A stretch of DNA of 64,000 nucleotides from Jejuia sp049889775 (GCA_049889775.1 JBMHCT010000013.1:1-64000); one strand, 5' to 3'. Counted from the first letter of the stretch, positions 1 to 9,485 are shown. The notes: generated from the letters alone by a model not told the origin. Program-made: numbers and translations.

Positions 1-608
1 GAGATCATCTGATTTAGATCTGGAACTTGATTAGCATGGATACCGTTCCACCCACCAGCGCAAACAATATCTTTACCATGTTTTATGTGAATATCCTTGA
101 AAGTTGAAATATTGCCACCCTGAAGTGTACCAATAAAATAAGATGTATCTAATGAATCATCATACAGTTTAACCGGACATGCATCAATCTCTGGGGGAAG
201 AAGATCTGTTGCCCATTTGTTTACAATCGTCTTAGATTCTTTGTGATACCAGATTTCATTATCAATACGTTCTAAGTTATCTGGCCATTCATATCCATAT
301 GATTCTGGAATAAAATTGTAAACCTCTACATCACCATACTTTTTTCTCCAATCATAAACAAATGCAATATCACAGCAATGGATAAAGTATTTGCAATCTT
401 TTCTAAGAGGCATTTTACTACAAACACTTGCCTCTGTTATGAAAATACTATCAGAGAAATCAATACCACTTACATCATCTTCATCCCCATACCATTCAAC
501 AGTGTATCCAAGATACTCAGCAGCTCTCCAGAATCCATAATGAATGTATGAATAAGTGTCAGTATGAAGTTTCTTACCCCACAGAACAATTTTTATTTTA
601 CTATCCAT
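1..608 (-). CDS. Partial protein, possible glycosyltransferase of a surface-polysaccharide cluster (runs off the left edge)
   Basis: The minus strand has an open frame of 202 codons from an ATG at 608 down to base 1, with no stop, so the C-terminus lies outside the window. It begins MDSKIKIVLWGKKLHTD and continues with YGFWRAAEYLGY and FITEASVCSKMP, then a later FIGTLQGGN. I see no signal peptide. Its ATG lies inside the last codons of gmd (8-base overlap, ATGGATAG), so the two are translationally coupled and probably function together. A nucleotide-sugar dehydratase as partner suggests a GDP-sugar-using glycosyltransferase, but I recognise no diagnostic motif in the part visible. The coding call is firm; the function is inference from the neighbour. 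Confidence 0.62.
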   Translation of the reverse strand, partial: MDSKIKIVLWGKKLHTDTYSYIHYGFWRAAEYLGYTVEWYGDEDDVSGIDFSDSIFITEASVCSKMPLRKDCKYFIHCCDIAFVYDWRKKYGDVEVYNFIPESYGYEWPDNLERIDNEIWYHKESKTIVNKWATDLLPPEIDACPVKLYDDSLDTSYFIGTLQGGNISTFKDIHIKHGKDIVCAGGWNGIHANQVPDLNQMI

Positions 609-1635
609 AATTAACCATATCCTCAACCAATTCATCAAATGAAATTTCTGGTTGCCAACCCAAATTCAGTTTTGCTTTAGTAGAATCTCCCAATAAACTT
701 TCCACTTCAGAAGGACGGAAGTATTTGGAGTCTACCTTGATAACCGTTTTCATAGTAGTCGCATCATATCCAACTTCATTGAGACCTTCACCCTCCCATT
801 TGATTTTCATATTATAGTATGGAGCAACTTTCTCAACAAACTGACGAACTGAATACTGTTCACCAGTAGCAATCACATAATCTTCTGGAGAATCTTGCTG
901 AAGCATCAACCACATTGCTTTCACAAAATCTTTGGCATGTCCCCAATCACGTTTTGCATCTAAGTTTCCAAGATAAAGAACATCCTGTTTTCCTTCAGAG
1001 ATTGCCTTAAGTCCCATTGTAATCTTACGAGTTACAAATGTTTCACCTCTTCTTGGAGATTCATGATTGAATAAAATACCATTACATGCGTACATATCAT
1101 AAGCTTCGCGATAGTTTTTGGTGATCCAAAACCCGTAAATTTTTGCTACACCATAGGGGGAACGCGGGTAAAATGGAGAGTTCTCATCATAAAACCCTTT
1201 TTCGTTTTTGTTTTCTGGTAAACCACCATATAATTCGGATGTAGAAGCCTGATAAATTCTTGTTTTTTTCTCGAGTCCTAAAATTCGAATAGCCTCTAAT
1301 ATTCTCAAAGTTCCCAAACCGTCTACGTTACCGACATACTCAGGAGAATCAAAAGAAACCTTTACATGAGACATTGCACCCAGATTATAAATTTCATCAG
1401 GTTGACACTCTTGGATAATACGTGTTAAATTCATAGAATCTGTAAGGTCTCCATAATGCAATTTCAATCTTTGATTGGGATCATGAGGATCTTGGTATAA
1501 ATGGTCAATTCTATCAGTATTAAACAAAGATGATCTTCTCTTAATGCCATGCACTTCGTATCCTTTATCAAGTAATAGTTCTGCTAAATAGGATCCGTCC
1601 TGACCGGTGATTCCTGTAATTAATGCAACTTTCAT
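601..1635 (-). CDS. gmd: GDP-mannose 4,6-dehydratase
   Basis: Converts GDP-D-mannose to GDP-4-keto-6-deoxy-D-mannose, the precursor of GDP-fucose, rhamnose or perosamine for surface glycans; cytoplasmic. The 344-residue short-chain dehydrogenase/reductase fold shows the Rossmann motif GITGQDGS (7-14), the substrate loop RRSSLFNTDRIDHLY, the catalytic STSELYG segment near 131-137 and YGVAK (Tyr/Lys pair), plus the family signature NHESPRRGETFVTRKI. Length is normal to slightly short for the family. It is the upstream gene of a two-gene unit, overlapping the start of the downstream partial gene by 8 bases. No synthase for the next step (GDP-fucose synthase or equivalent) is visible; it may lie left of the window. 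No convincing promoter was found upstream. Confidence 0.96.
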   Translation of the reverse strand: MKVALITGITGQDGSYLAELLLDKGYEVHGIKRRSSLFNTDRIDHLYQDPHDPNQRLKLHYGDLTDSMNLTRIIQECQPDEIYNLGAMSHVKVSFDSPEYVGNVDGLGTLRILEAIRILGLEKKTRIYQASTSELYGGLPENKNEKGFYDENSPFYPRSPYGVAKIYGFWITKNYREAYDMYACNGILFNHESPRRGETFVTRKITMGLKAISEGKQDVLYLGNLDAKRDWGHAKDFVKAMWLMLQQDSPEDYVIATGEQYSVRQFVEKVAPYYNMKIKWEGEGLNEVGYDATTMKTVIKVDSKYFRPSEVESLLGDSTKAKLNLGWQPEISFDELVEDMVNYG

Positions 1636-2246
1636 GTTAAATTTATAATTTTGGGGTTATTCTTTTTGTTGTTATACTTTTTTTTCTTATTACAGCTATA
1701 TAATACTCTTAGTTGGGAAAATTAGAATAAAAAATTTTAGTATACCTGTATTTTAAACATTTTTTTGAAAAAATACAAATCTCTTATTATATGTATTCAA
1801 ATTTTGTTATGTTTAAAATAAACGTGATTAATCACATCTATTTCGAACCAAAATTAAATTAAGTTCGTATAACAAATCTATTCTTTCTTTGCACTGTCGT
1901 TTTTTTCGTTGAATAACGAGATAAGTTGTGTGCGTTACAAAAATTGGTTTAAATATTATACAATCAGCGAGATATGAAGATGTTTTTGCTATTTTTATTA
2001 TAAACATTACAATAAAAAAATCTACTTTAATAGAATGAGATTTTATAATTTAAAAGCTATTGTTCTGTTAACTTTTGAAAAGGGCATAACAAAATCAAAC
2101 TTTTGGTAGCTTAGTTACCAATTTTAATGTTATAGTTCTCTTTAGCTAGCAAATGATATTTCAAAATCAAAATTAGAGTTGAGTTATTTCTTAAGTTAGG
2201 ATGACTTTTTTTTTGAATTATCGAAATAGAAAATTAAATTAAAAGG
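1636..2246. other. Gene-free, very AT-rich intergenic stretch
   Basis: About 600 bases without a credible coding frame on either strand, between gmd and the tRNA. It should contain the gmd promoter, but I found no complete TTG/TAnnTTTG pair for the minus strand. The only structure noted is a 6-bp dyad at 2103-2121 (TTGGTA/TACCAA). It separates the polysaccharide cluster from the galactan locus and may be a remodelled boundary. Confidence 0.6.
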
Positions 2247-2278
2247 TTGGGTAGCTTTTAATAAAAAATGTATATTTG
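2247..2278 (+). promoter_or_regulatory. Bacteroidota-type promoter of tRNA-Arg
   Basis: TTG at 2247-2249 and TATATTTG at 2271-2278 are separated by 21 bases, matching the flavobacterial TTG-N(17-23)-TAnnTTTG consensus. The tRNA begins 15 bases further on, which fits a start point about 7 bases after the -7 box. Confidence 0.8.
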
Positions 2279-2292
2279 CAGCCACTTAAAAA

Positions 2293-2366
2293 GGCCTCGT
2301 AGTTCAACTGAATAGAATACCTGATTACGGCTCAGGCGGTTGCAGGTTTGAATCCTGCCGAGGTCA
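2293..2366 (+). tRNA. tRNA-Arg (anticodon ACG)
   Basis: A 74-base cloverleaf folds cleanly: acceptor GGCCTCG/CGAGGTC (one G-U pair), D stem GTTC/GAAT, anticodon stem CCTGA/TCAGG with loop TTACGGC (anticodon ACG, A34 expected to become inosine), a 5-base variable loop and T stem GCAGG/CCTGC with loop TTTGAAT. The discriminator base is A and CCA is not encoded. It stands alone with its own promoter and a strong terminator. tRNA genes are common integration sites, but I saw no repeated tRNA 3' end nearby. Confidence 0.97.
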
Positions 2367-2393
2367 CTAAAATAATTTCAATTACATAAAATT

Positions 2394-2428
2394 ACCCTGT
2401 AGAATTTGTTCTACAGGGTTTTTGTTTT
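2394..2428 (+). terminator. Rho-independent terminator of tRNA-Arg
   Basis: A perfect 11-bp stem, ACCCTGTAGAA (2394-2404) with TTCTACAGGGT (2409-2419), has a TTTG loop and is followed by TTTTGTTTT. It lies 28 bases after the tRNA. Confidence 0.93.
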
Positions 2429-2681
2429 ATTCGGATCAGATTTCACTGTAACTTATTATTTTATTGAATATTCCGTATAGGATGTGTTTGGGTAAAATAA
2501 TGCTAAAACAAGGTAAATAAAATAATTCTGTCACCCTTTATATTGAGTTACTTTGAATTCTGAATTTGAACATAAACTATTTAGATTTTCAGGAAACGTA
2601 ATAATTCAATTTTGAGTTCTCTTAAAATTAATGTTGTATCTTCAAGAGTTGCTCTGATAAATCTCTTAGAAATTGAACCAT

Positions 2682-3854
2682 ATGAAAATTAAGTCAGTAG
2701 AGACTTTTATTCTTAAGGATAAATTGTCAAAAAGTTTTTTCTTCTCCCAGTGGGAATATTCGGAAAGATGTATATGTATAGTAAAGGTTACGGCCGAAAA
2801 TGGTACTTATGGCTGGGGTGAAGGTTATGGGCCTGCTTCAGTCTTAGAAGCTGGAATTAAACTTTTGGAGCCTTTTGTGGTTGGAGAAAATGTTTTAGAA
2901 AATGAGGTGATTTGGAACAAAATGTATCGTAAAACTCTTGATTTTGCAAGAAGAGGAATTTTAGTGGCATCTATGAGTGCTATTGATATTGCAATCTGGG
3001 ATTTAAAAGGGAAACTTTTAGGGTTACCAGTTTCTACACTTTTAGGTGGGGCACATCGAGACAAAATTCGGCCTTATGCAACTGGACTTTATTTTACAGA
3101 TCATAAAAACCCTTCAAAAACATTTAAGGAAGAAGCAGAACTTTACATATCACAAGGTTTTAAAGCAATGAAAATGAAGGTTGGTCTTGGTATCAAGGAA
3201 GATGTTAAGAATGTTAAATTTATGCGTGAAATTATCGGACCTGATATTCAGTTAATGGTTGATTCTAATCACGCTTATACTCTAAGGGAAGCAACAGAAT
3301 TAGCAAGAAAAATTGAAAAATATGATATAGGTTGGTTTGAAGAACCATTATCTCCAGAGTTTTATGAACAGTACAGTGAACTCAGGCAAAAAACCACAAT
3401 TCCAATTTCAGGTGGAGAATGTGAATATTTAAGATTTGGATTTAAGCAATTAATTGAAAGTAAATCAGTTGATATTATTCAGCCAGATATCTGCGCAAGT
3501 GGAGGGTTAACTGAAGCCAAAAGAATAGGAGCTTTGGCTAGTGCTAATGGAACGGATATTATACCACATACTTGGGGAACTGCGATTGGATTGCATGTAG
3601 CGTTGCATTTTATCTCAAATATTGAATCTGTACCAGGGCGCATGTACCAACCAGATTTTCTTATGGAGTATGATCAAACTGAAAATGGTTTGAGAGATAA
3701 ATTGTGCTTCCCGTCTATAGAAATGAAAGATGGTATGATTGAAGTGCCTAAAAGACCAGGTTTAGGTATTGATATTAATGAAGATGTGCTTTGTAAATAC
3801 GCCTCTGTCTCAGAAGGACAAGATATTGATGTACTTCAAAAAATATATAAGTAA
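2682..3854 (+). CDS. Enolase-superfamily (mandelate racemase-type) dehydratase/cycloisomerase, probable 3,6-anhydrogalactonate cycloisomerase
   Basis: Cytoplasmic sugar-acid enzyme that abstracts a proton alpha to a carboxylate using Mg2+. Visible hallmarks: the KMKVG loop (Lys-x-Lys base), metal ligands in VDSNHAY, WFEEPL and GGECEY, and the Asp/His partner residues in QPDICASGG and PHTWGTAIGLH, which place it in the mandelate racemase subgroup. Length (about 390 residues) is typical. The frame opens at a TTG (2673), but the ATG at 2682 gives the normal N-terminus MKIKSVETF and is preferred. It is followed within 54 bases by an aldehyde dehydrogenase. In red-algal galactan loci this pair oxidises 3,6-anhydrogalactose and opens the anhydro ring to 2-keto-3-deoxy-galactonate (dauB-like in carrageenan users). 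Family is certain; substrate is inferred from context. Alternatives are galactonate- or fuconate-type dehydratases. Confidence 0.88.
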   Translation: MKIKSVETFILKDKLSKSFFFSQWEYSERCICIVKVTAENGTYGWGEGYGPASVLEAGIKLLEPFVVGENVLENEVIWNKMYRKTLDFARRGILVASMSAIDIAIWDLKGKLLGLPVSTLLGGAHRDKIRPYATGLYFTDHKNPSKTFKEEAELYISQGFKAMKMKVGLGIKEDVKNVKFMREIIGPDIQLMVDSNHAYTLREATELARKIEKYDIGWFEEPLSPEFYEQYSELRQKTTIPISGGECEYLRFGFKQLIESKSVDIIQPDICASGGLTEAKRIGALASANGTDIIPHTWGTAIGLHVALHFISNIESVPGRMYQPDFLMEYDQTENGLRDKLCFPSIEMKDGMIEVPKRPGLGIDINEDVLCKYASVSEGQDIDVLQKIYK

Positions 3855-3908
3855 AATAGTTTTTAAAACGTTTCAAACAGAAAATAAAATTTTTGATAAG
3901 AATTGACA

Positions 3909-5366
3909 ATGAAAGTAGAAAGTTACGGCTATAAAAAGCTATACATAGACGGTGAATTGGTGGATGCTGAAAGTGGTAAGAAGGATGATGTGATTTGTCC
4001 AGCAACTGGAGAGGTAATTGCTCAAGTTGCTAGAGCAGGTGTGCCTGATGCTGAAAAAGCACTAGAATCTGCACACCGTGGTTTCAAATATTGGTCTAAG
4101 CTTTCTTTGGCGGAAAGAACTAAGTGGATGCTTAAATTACGTGATGCCATTTTAGAGAAAGAAGAATTACTTAGAACAGCTATTGTCCATGAAATGGGGA
4201 AAACGTACTCTGGATCTCAAGAGGATATAGACAGACTGACAGAGGCTTTAGAGTGGTATCCAAGTGCTATGCAAAATTTAAGAGAGGAGCAAATTCCTGA
4301 TCATGATAATACGCATAAACACAAAATGATTTCTCAGCCTGCAGGAGTAGCAGTAGCTTATTTAGCTTGGAATTTCCCATTACTTAACGTTGGGTATAAA
4401 ATAGGTCCAGCTTTGGCATCAGGGTGTTCTTTAATTATCAAGCCTTCAGGAATATCACCGTTATCTTCTTATTTAGTTGGTGAAATATTACACGATATAA
4501 ATTTCCCAGCAGGTGTAGTTAATATCCTTGCTGGTCCAAGTAATGAAGTTGCTACAACAATGACCAGAAGTAAAATCCCTGCGGTATTAACCATGATTGG
4601 TTCTACGCAAACAGGTCAAAAAGTAATTGCAGATAGCACAACGTCCATAAAGAAATTAGGAATGGAATTGGGCGGAAATGCGCCTTTTATTGTATTTGAA
4701 GATGCTAATTTAGACGATGCTTTAGATTTGGCGATTGGCCTAAAATTTGGGAACGCAGGTCAGATTTGTGTGGCAGCAAATAGAATTTTTATTCATAAAA
4801 ATATTTATGATAAGTTCTTGAAAGCCTATATAAAAAGAACTTCTCAGTTAAAAGTTGGTTTTGGAACTAAAGAAAACGAGGATGTATTTATGGGCCCATT
4901 GGCTTCAAGAAATGCGAGAGATAGAATGTTTGATATTATTGAAGACGCTATAAACAAAGGCGCAAAACTAGAATATGGTGGAAAAATCCCTGAAGATTTA
5001 CCAGAAGGCGGAAATTGGATGGAACCTACAATTTTGTCTGGTGTCACAATGGAGATGACTGTTTTTAATGAAGAAACTTTTGGGCCAGTTGCAGGTGTAA
5101 TGCCTTTTGAAAATGATGATGAGGTTTTGCAGTTGGCAAATAATACGGAATTTGGATTAGCCTCTTATATTTTTACGAATAATCATAAACGAATAGAGCG
5201 ATTTACTGAAGAATTGGAATTTGGAGAAGTTCAAATTAACGGTGTGAAATATGCAATTTATCTCCCCCATGGTGGATTTAAAAATAGTGGTATTGGGCAT
5301 GATTGTTCACATTTAGCTTTAGAGGATTATTTAGTTAAGAAGCGTGTGTCTACGGCACTTAGGTAA
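3909..5366 (+). CDS. NAD(P)-dependent aldehyde dehydrogenase, probable 3,6-anhydrogalactose dehydrogenase
   Basis: Oxidises an aldehyde sugar to the acid in the cytoplasm. Classic aldehyde dehydrogenase motifs: AYLAWNFP (oxyanion Asn), IKPSG, cofactor-binding IGSTQTGQ, general base in LGMELGGNAP, nucleophile Cys in GNAGQICVAANRIF, and ETFGPVAGVMPF near the C-terminus. About 486 residues is the standard length, closest to the succinate-semialdehyde/AldA-like branch. A TTG at 3903 is in frame, but the ATG at 3909 (MKVESYGYKKLYIDGE) is the natural start. It lies 54 bases after the cycloisomerase and 15 bases before a sulfatase, so one transcript is likely. Role in anhydrogalactose oxidation (dauA-like) is inference from pairing and sulfatases; the enzyme class is clear. 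Confidence 0.9.
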   Translation: MKVESYGYKKLYIDGELVDAESGKKDDVICPATGEVIAQVARAGVPDAEKALESAHRGFKYWSKLSLAERTKWMLKLRDAILEKEELLRTAIVHEMGKTYSGSQEDIDRLTEALEWYPSAMQNLREEQIPDHDNTHKHKMISQPAGVAVAYLAWNFPLLNVGYKIGPALASGCSLIIKPSGISPLSSYLVGEILHDINFPAGVVNILAGPSNEVATTMTRSKIPAVLTMIGSTQTGQKVIADSTTSIKKLGMELGGNAPFIVFEDANLDDALDLAIGLKFGNAGQICVAANRIFIHKNIYDKFLKAYIKRTSQLKVGFGTKENEDVFMGPLASRNARDRMFDIIEDAINKGAKLEYGGKIPEDLPEGGNWMEPTILSGVTMEMTVFNEETFGPVAGVMPFENDDEVLQLANNTEFGLASYIFTNNHKRIERFTEELEFGEVQINGVKYAIYLPHGGFKNSGIGHDCSHLALEDYLVKKRVSTALR

Positions 5367-5381
5367 TTATAGTTTTCAGAT

Positions 5382-6884
5382 ATGAAAGTGAACTCGTTTG
5401 TAAAGACAATTATACTCTCTCAGAAGTTCGCTTTGGTATTCATTTTTTTAACTGGCTGCAATACCATTGTGTCTAAACCCTATCAAACAGAAAATGAATT
5501 AATTGAAAACCATACTGTTCCGGAAAAACCAAATATTTTGCTAATCCTATGCGACGATTTAGGCTATTCCGATGTAGGCTTTAATGGATCAAAGGATATC
5601 CCAACACCAAATTTGGATATGTTGGCTAACAACGGAACCATTTGTACAAGTGCTTACATGGCACATCCATTTTGTGGTCCCAGTAGAGCCAGTTTAATGA
5701 CGGGGCGCTATGCACATAAAATTGGATCGCAGTTTAATTTACCGACGGAAGGAGATGAGTCCAAAGGTATCGATGTTAATGAAACCTTTATAAGTAAGGT
5801 GCTTCAAGAATCGGGGTATTATACAGGTGCGATTGGCAAATGGCATTTAGGTTATCAAAAGCAATTTCACCCAAATCAAAGAGGTTTTGATGATTTTTAT
5901 GGTTTTTTAGGCGGTGGTCATCAATATTTTCCAAAACAATTTAAAGCAGAATATTTACTCCAAAAAGAAAGTGGCAAAACATTCATTTGGGAATACTTAC
6001 GTCAGTTGGAGCATAATGGCGATGAGGTGGACGAAACTGAATATATTACAAATGGTTTATCCCGGGAAGCCGTTCGTTTTTTAGATGATGCGGGCAAAAA
6101 GGAACAGCCATTCTTTTTGTATTTATCTTATAATGCTCCGCATACACCTTTGGAAGCCAAGGAAGAGGATTTAAAGTTGTTCGCTCATGTAAAAGATAAA
6201 AAAAGAAGGATTTATGCGGCCATGGTTTATGCAGTGGATAGAGGTGTAAAACAAATTGTTGAAAAACTTAAGGAAACTAACCAGTTTGAGAATACACTCA
6301 TTGTGTTCTCAAGTGATAATGGTGGTAAATTGAAAGCGGGAGCAACAAATTATCCGTTAAAGGAAGGAAAGGGAAGTGCATATGAAGGAGGTTTCCGAGT
6401 ACCGATGTTTTTCCATTGGCCAAGTGTTGTTCCAAGCGGTAAAACCTATAATTATCCTATTTCTTCTCTTGATTTTTATCCTACATTTTCCAACCTTGCT
6501 AATGCCGAAATTCCAAAAGGAAAGCAATTGGATGGAAAAGATATTTGGAAGCATTTCCTTTCGAATGAAAATCCAAGACCCGAAGAGCCACTGTTTATTA
6601 TGCGCCATAGAAAGGGATTTTCTGATGTTGCCATCAGACAGGATAAATGGAAGGCGTTGAAAGTGTATCAACAAAAGTGGAAACTCTTTGATATAGAAAA
6701 TGATATTGAAGAACGTATTGATCTAAGTTTCCAGTACCCTGAAATACTATCTAATCTTGTAAGTTTGGGTGAAGCATGGAGTCAAACCCACGTTAAACCG
6801 CAATGGTTTCATATTGAAAAAGAAGGCCAGCAGTGGGAAGCTGATGGTATGCCAAATTTTAATAAGACATTCAATCTAAACTAA
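5382..6884 (+). CDS. Lipoprotein sulfatase, formylglycine type (S1)
   Basis: Removes sulfate esters from polysaccharide or oligosaccharide. Signal peptide with lipobox FLTGC (lipidated Cys26), so it is anchored in the periplasm or on the outer membrane. Sulfatase features: metal ligands CDDLGYSDVG near 57-66, the formylglycine site CGPSRASLMTG (Cys98, to be converted post-translationally), GKWHLGY, HPNQRGFDDFYGF, and SSDNGG before the C-terminal subdomain. Length 500 residues is typical. The GGGHQYFP segment resembles carrageenan-active S1_19 members as I remember them, but that subfamily call is tentative. It lies 15 bases after the aldehyde dehydrogenase in an apparent operon. No sulfatase-maturing enzyme is encoded in the window. 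Confidence 0.92.
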   Translation: MKVNSFVKTIILSQKFALVFIFLTGCNTIVSKPYQTENELIENHTVPEKPNILLILCDDLGYSDVGFNGSKDIPTPNLDMLANNGTICTSAYMAHPFCGPSRASLMTGRYAHKIGSQFNLPTEGDESKGIDVNETFISKVLQESGYYTGAIGKWHLGYQKQFHPNQRGFDDFYGFLGGGHQYFPKQFKAEYLLQKESGKTFIWEYLRQLEHNGDEVDETEYITNGLSREAVRFLDDAGKKEQPFFLYLSYNAPHTPLEAKEEDLKLFAHVKDKKRRIYAAMVYAVDRGVKQIVEKLKETNQFENTLIVFSSDNGGKLKAGATNYPLKEGKGSAYEGGFRVPMFFHWPSVVPSGKTYNYPISSLDFYPTFSNLANAEIPKGKQLDGKDIWKHFLSNENPRPEEPLFIMRHRKGFSDVAIRQDKWKALKVYQQKWKLFDIENDIEERIDLSFQYPEILSNLVSLGEAWSQTHVKPQWFHIEKEGQQWEADGMPNFNKTFNLN

Positions 6885-7074
6885 AGCTGTAAGAGTAAAA
6901 CCTTACTATAAGTAACCTACTTTATCATTAAAAATTAGTACTATTTTCGCTTGATTTTGTTTATATTGTAGTTTTAAGGGTAAATTTATACTATAATTTG
7001 ATAAATAAGAGTAAAATTGAAAGGTTCCATTCTTTTAATTTTGATAATCATTTTATGCCCTGTTAGCGAAGGGT

Positions 7075-7091
7075 CAATCTTTAGGAGATTG
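7075..7091 (+). promoter_or_regulatory. Perfect 6-bp dyad in the leader of the AraC regulator gene
   Basis: CAATCT-TTAGG-AGATTG, ending 38 bases before the AraC start. It could be an operator or a leader hairpin; no T-tract follows, so it is not a terminator. I found no clean TAnnTTTG box nearby. Confidence 0.35.
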
Positions 7092-7129
7092 ATTAAAATG
7101 TGGTTTTCAACAATAGTAAAGTTTTATAA

Positions 7130-7987
7130 ATGAAATTAGTTCTAAAAAATGTAGAGAGTTTTACGAGCTCAAGGTTATATATTGACCTGAAAGAAAAGCC
7201 CTGTTTAGATGCCTCATGGCATTACCATCCTGAATACGAGCTACTATATATTTCAAGGAGCACGGGAATTCGTTTTGTAGGTGATAGTGTATCCCCGTTT
7301 GAGCCTGGTGATTTGGTTTTGGTGGGTTCTAATTTGCCCCATTTATGGCGCAATGATGTGTCTTACTATGATGCGGATAGCGAGCAAACCGTTAAAACAG
7401 TAGTCATCAAGTTTCATAAGAACTTTATTGGTGATACTACTTTTGAAGCACCTGAATTTGCTGAAATTAACAGAATGTTGTCCGATTCAAAATATGGTAT
7501 AAGCTTTGGGAAAGAGGTTGCAAACCAATTAAAAAATGAGCTTTTGGCCATTACCGAATTAGACAGAACTCAGCAACATATTAAACTTTTAGACGTATTG
7601 TATAAGTTATCGATTGAAAAAGATAGAGAATTGTTGTCCTCTTCTGATATGCGACAGTATACTCCCAAAGGCGCTGATAGAATTGATAAAGTATTGCGCT
7701 ATATTTCAGATAATTACACAAGAACCATAGCGCTAGAAGATGTTTCAGATATTGCCTGTATGACTACAAATTCCTTTTGTAGATTTTTTAAGAAGAAAAC
7801 AAATAAATCGTTTACAGAATTTTTGAACGAAGTACGTATTCGAAATGCATCTAGAATCCTGATTCAAGAAAATTTAGCTGTGAACGATATTTGTTTTTCA
7901 GTAGGTTATAATTCCATTACTAATTTTAACAAGCAGTTTAAAAAAATTATGGGGAGTACGCCAAAGCAATATCGAGCAGCTGTTTAG
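7130..7987 (+). CDS. AraC-family transcriptional regulator with N-terminal cupin
   Basis: DNA-binding activator, probably of the galactan genes on either side. The N-terminal half is a sugar-sensing cupin (WHYHPEYELLYI, then FEPGDLVLVGSNLPHLW, residues about 25-100). The C-terminal 100 residues hold two helix-turn-helix motifs (ALEDVSDIACMTTNSFCRFF and VNDICFSVGYNSITNFNKQF) ending in GSTPKQYRAAV, the usual AraC terminus. 285 residues is typical. It sits alone, 245 bases after one sulfatase and 61 bases before the next, inside the locus, which suggests local control. AraC regulators control carrageenan genes in Zobellia; the inducer here is unknown. Confidence 0.93.
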   Translation: MKLVLKNVESFTSSRLYIDLKEKPCLDASWHYHPEYELLYISRSTGIRFVGDSVSPFEPGDLVLVGSNLPHLWRNDVSYYDADSEQTVKTVVIKFHKNFIGDTTFEAPEFAEINRMLSDSKYGISFGKEVANQLKNELLAITELDRTQQHIKLLDVLYKLSIEKDRELLSSSDMRQYTPKGADRIDKVLRYISDNYTRTIALEDVSDIACMTTNSFCRFFKKKTNKSFTEFLNEVRIRNASRILIQENLAVNDICFSVGYNSITNFNKQFKKIMGSTPKQYRAAV

Positions 7988-8048
7988 TTTGATGCCCTTG
8001 GAAAAATATTTCGCTATTCAAAATTATTAATTATCCAGACTGTTTCAA

Positions 8049-9485
8049 ATGAGGTTTACTATAAACAACCGTATCATAAAATATACTTTTGCACTTTTAG
8101 CCGCAATTTGTTGCTTTTCATGTATTTCTCAGGAGCAACCAAATATTATCCTATTGTTTGCCGACGATGCCGGTTATGGAGATTTCGGTTTCCATGGCAG
8201 TGATGTTATGGTTACTCCAAATTTAGATAAACTTGCCGACCAAGGCGTTTTATTTACCCAAGGTTATGTGACAGATGCTACCTGCGGACCTTCACGAGCG
8301 GGATTGATTACTGGTAAATATCAACAACGTTTTGGATACCAGGAAATTAATGTTCCTGGATATATGAGTAAAAACTCTAAGTTTTTAGGGGATGATATGG
8401 GGTTGCCATTGGACCAGAAGACAATGGCTGACTACCTTAAAGACTTGGGTTATACCAATGCAATGTATGGCAAGTGGCACTTGGGAAATGCCGACAGATT
8501 TCATCCATTAAAGCGAGGGTTTGATGAGTTTTATGGCTTTCGCGGAGGGGCGCGTAGTTATTTCCCGATTAAAGATTTTAAAGGCGTGCATCATGATAAC
8601 AAAATGGAGAGAGACTTCGAAAATTATGAAGAACCTGATGGTTATGCCACCGATGTATTTGCAGACAAAGCAATTTCATTTATAGAAAGAAATAAAAAGA
8701 ATCCATTTTTTATCTATTTAGCATTTAATGCGGTTCATACACCAATGGAAGCTACCGAGGAAGATTTGGCGAAATTCCCAAACCTAAAAGGAAAGCGCAA
8801 AGAGGTAGCGGCCATGACATTGTCCTTGGATAGGGCCTGTGGTAAAATAATGGATAAACTAAAGGAATTAGGCTTAGATGAAAATACCATTATTGTGTTT
8901 TCCAACGATAATGGTGGGCCTACGGACAAAAATGCATCTATAAATCTACCACTTAGCGGTACAAAATCCAATCACTTGGAGGGTGGTTTTAGGGTGCCAT
9001 ATTTGATGAAATGGCCAAAGAAATTGAAAGCAGGAACAGTTTATGATTTTCCGGTAAGCACTTTTGATTTATTGCCTACATTTTATATGGCCGGTGGCGG
9101 TAAAAAAGAAAATCTTGAAGATATAGATGGGGTGGACCTAGTGCCTTTTGTTAATGGTAAAGTTACCGGACGACCACATGAAGACATGTTTTGGAAAAAG
9201 GATGTACGTGCGGTTTACAGGCATAACGATTGGAAGTTAATCCGTTTTGCGGATAGGCCTGCCGAACTTTATGATTTGACCAAAGATTTGACAGAACAGA
9301 ATAATTTGGCTTCAGAACAGCCAGAGCGTTTAAAGGCGATGTTCAAAAAATTGTTTGAATGGGAATTGACTTTGGAGCGTCCGCTATGGACTTTAAAGCA
9401 GGAGTTTGAAAAGTATGATATAAATCGAATGGATCGCTATAGAACTCCAGAATTGGTAAAAAAATACATGGAGAAATACGATTAA
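8049..9485 (+). CDS. Secreted/lipoprotein sulfatase, formylglycine type (S1)
   Basis: Second sulfatase of the locus, 478 residues. The N-terminus has a hydrophobic signal ending CCFSC, so lipidation at Cys25 is likely; signal peptidase I cleavage after CIS is possible. Motifs: FADDAGYGDFGFHG (metal), formylglycine site CGPSRAGLITG (Cys79), GKWHLGN, HPLKRGFDEFYGFRGG, and SNDNGGP. It resembles the sulfatase at 5382 (RGFD[DE]FYGF, then YFP), so the two probably belong to one subfamily and may be paralogues acting on different positions or chain lengths. It follows the AraC gene by 61 bases and is separated from GH127 by a dispersed repeat element. Confidence 0.92.
   Translation: MRFTINNRIIKYTFALLAAICCFSCISQEQPNIILLFADDAGYGDFGFHGSDVMVTPNLDKLADQGVLFTQGYVTDATCGPSRAGLITGKYQQRFGYQEINVPGYMSKNSKFLGDDMGLPLDQKTMADYLKDLGYTNAMYGKWHLGNADRFHPLKRGFDEFYGFRGGARSYFPIKDFKGVHHDNKMERDFENYEEPDGYATDVFADKAISFIERNKKNPFFIYLAFNAVHTPMEATEEDLAKFPNLKGKRKEVAAMTLSLDRACGKIMDKLKELGLDENTIIVFSNDNGGPTDKNASINLPLSGTKSNHLEGGFRVPYLMKWPKKLKAGTVYDFPVSTFDLLPTFYMAGGGKKENLEDIDGVDLVPFVNGKVTGRPHEDMFWKKDVRAVYRHNDWKLIRFADRPAELYDLTKDLTEQNNLASEQPERLKAMFKKLFEWELTLERPLWTLKQEFEKYDINRMDRYRTPELVKKYMEKYD

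Noticed and set aside
2293..2366. tRNA-Arg as an attachment site of an integrated island
   Set aside because: I found no repeat of the tRNA 3' end and no integrase in the window.
2673..2681. TTG as start of the enolase-superfamily gene
   Set aside because: It would add only three residues; the ATG at 2682 gives the usual N-terminus.
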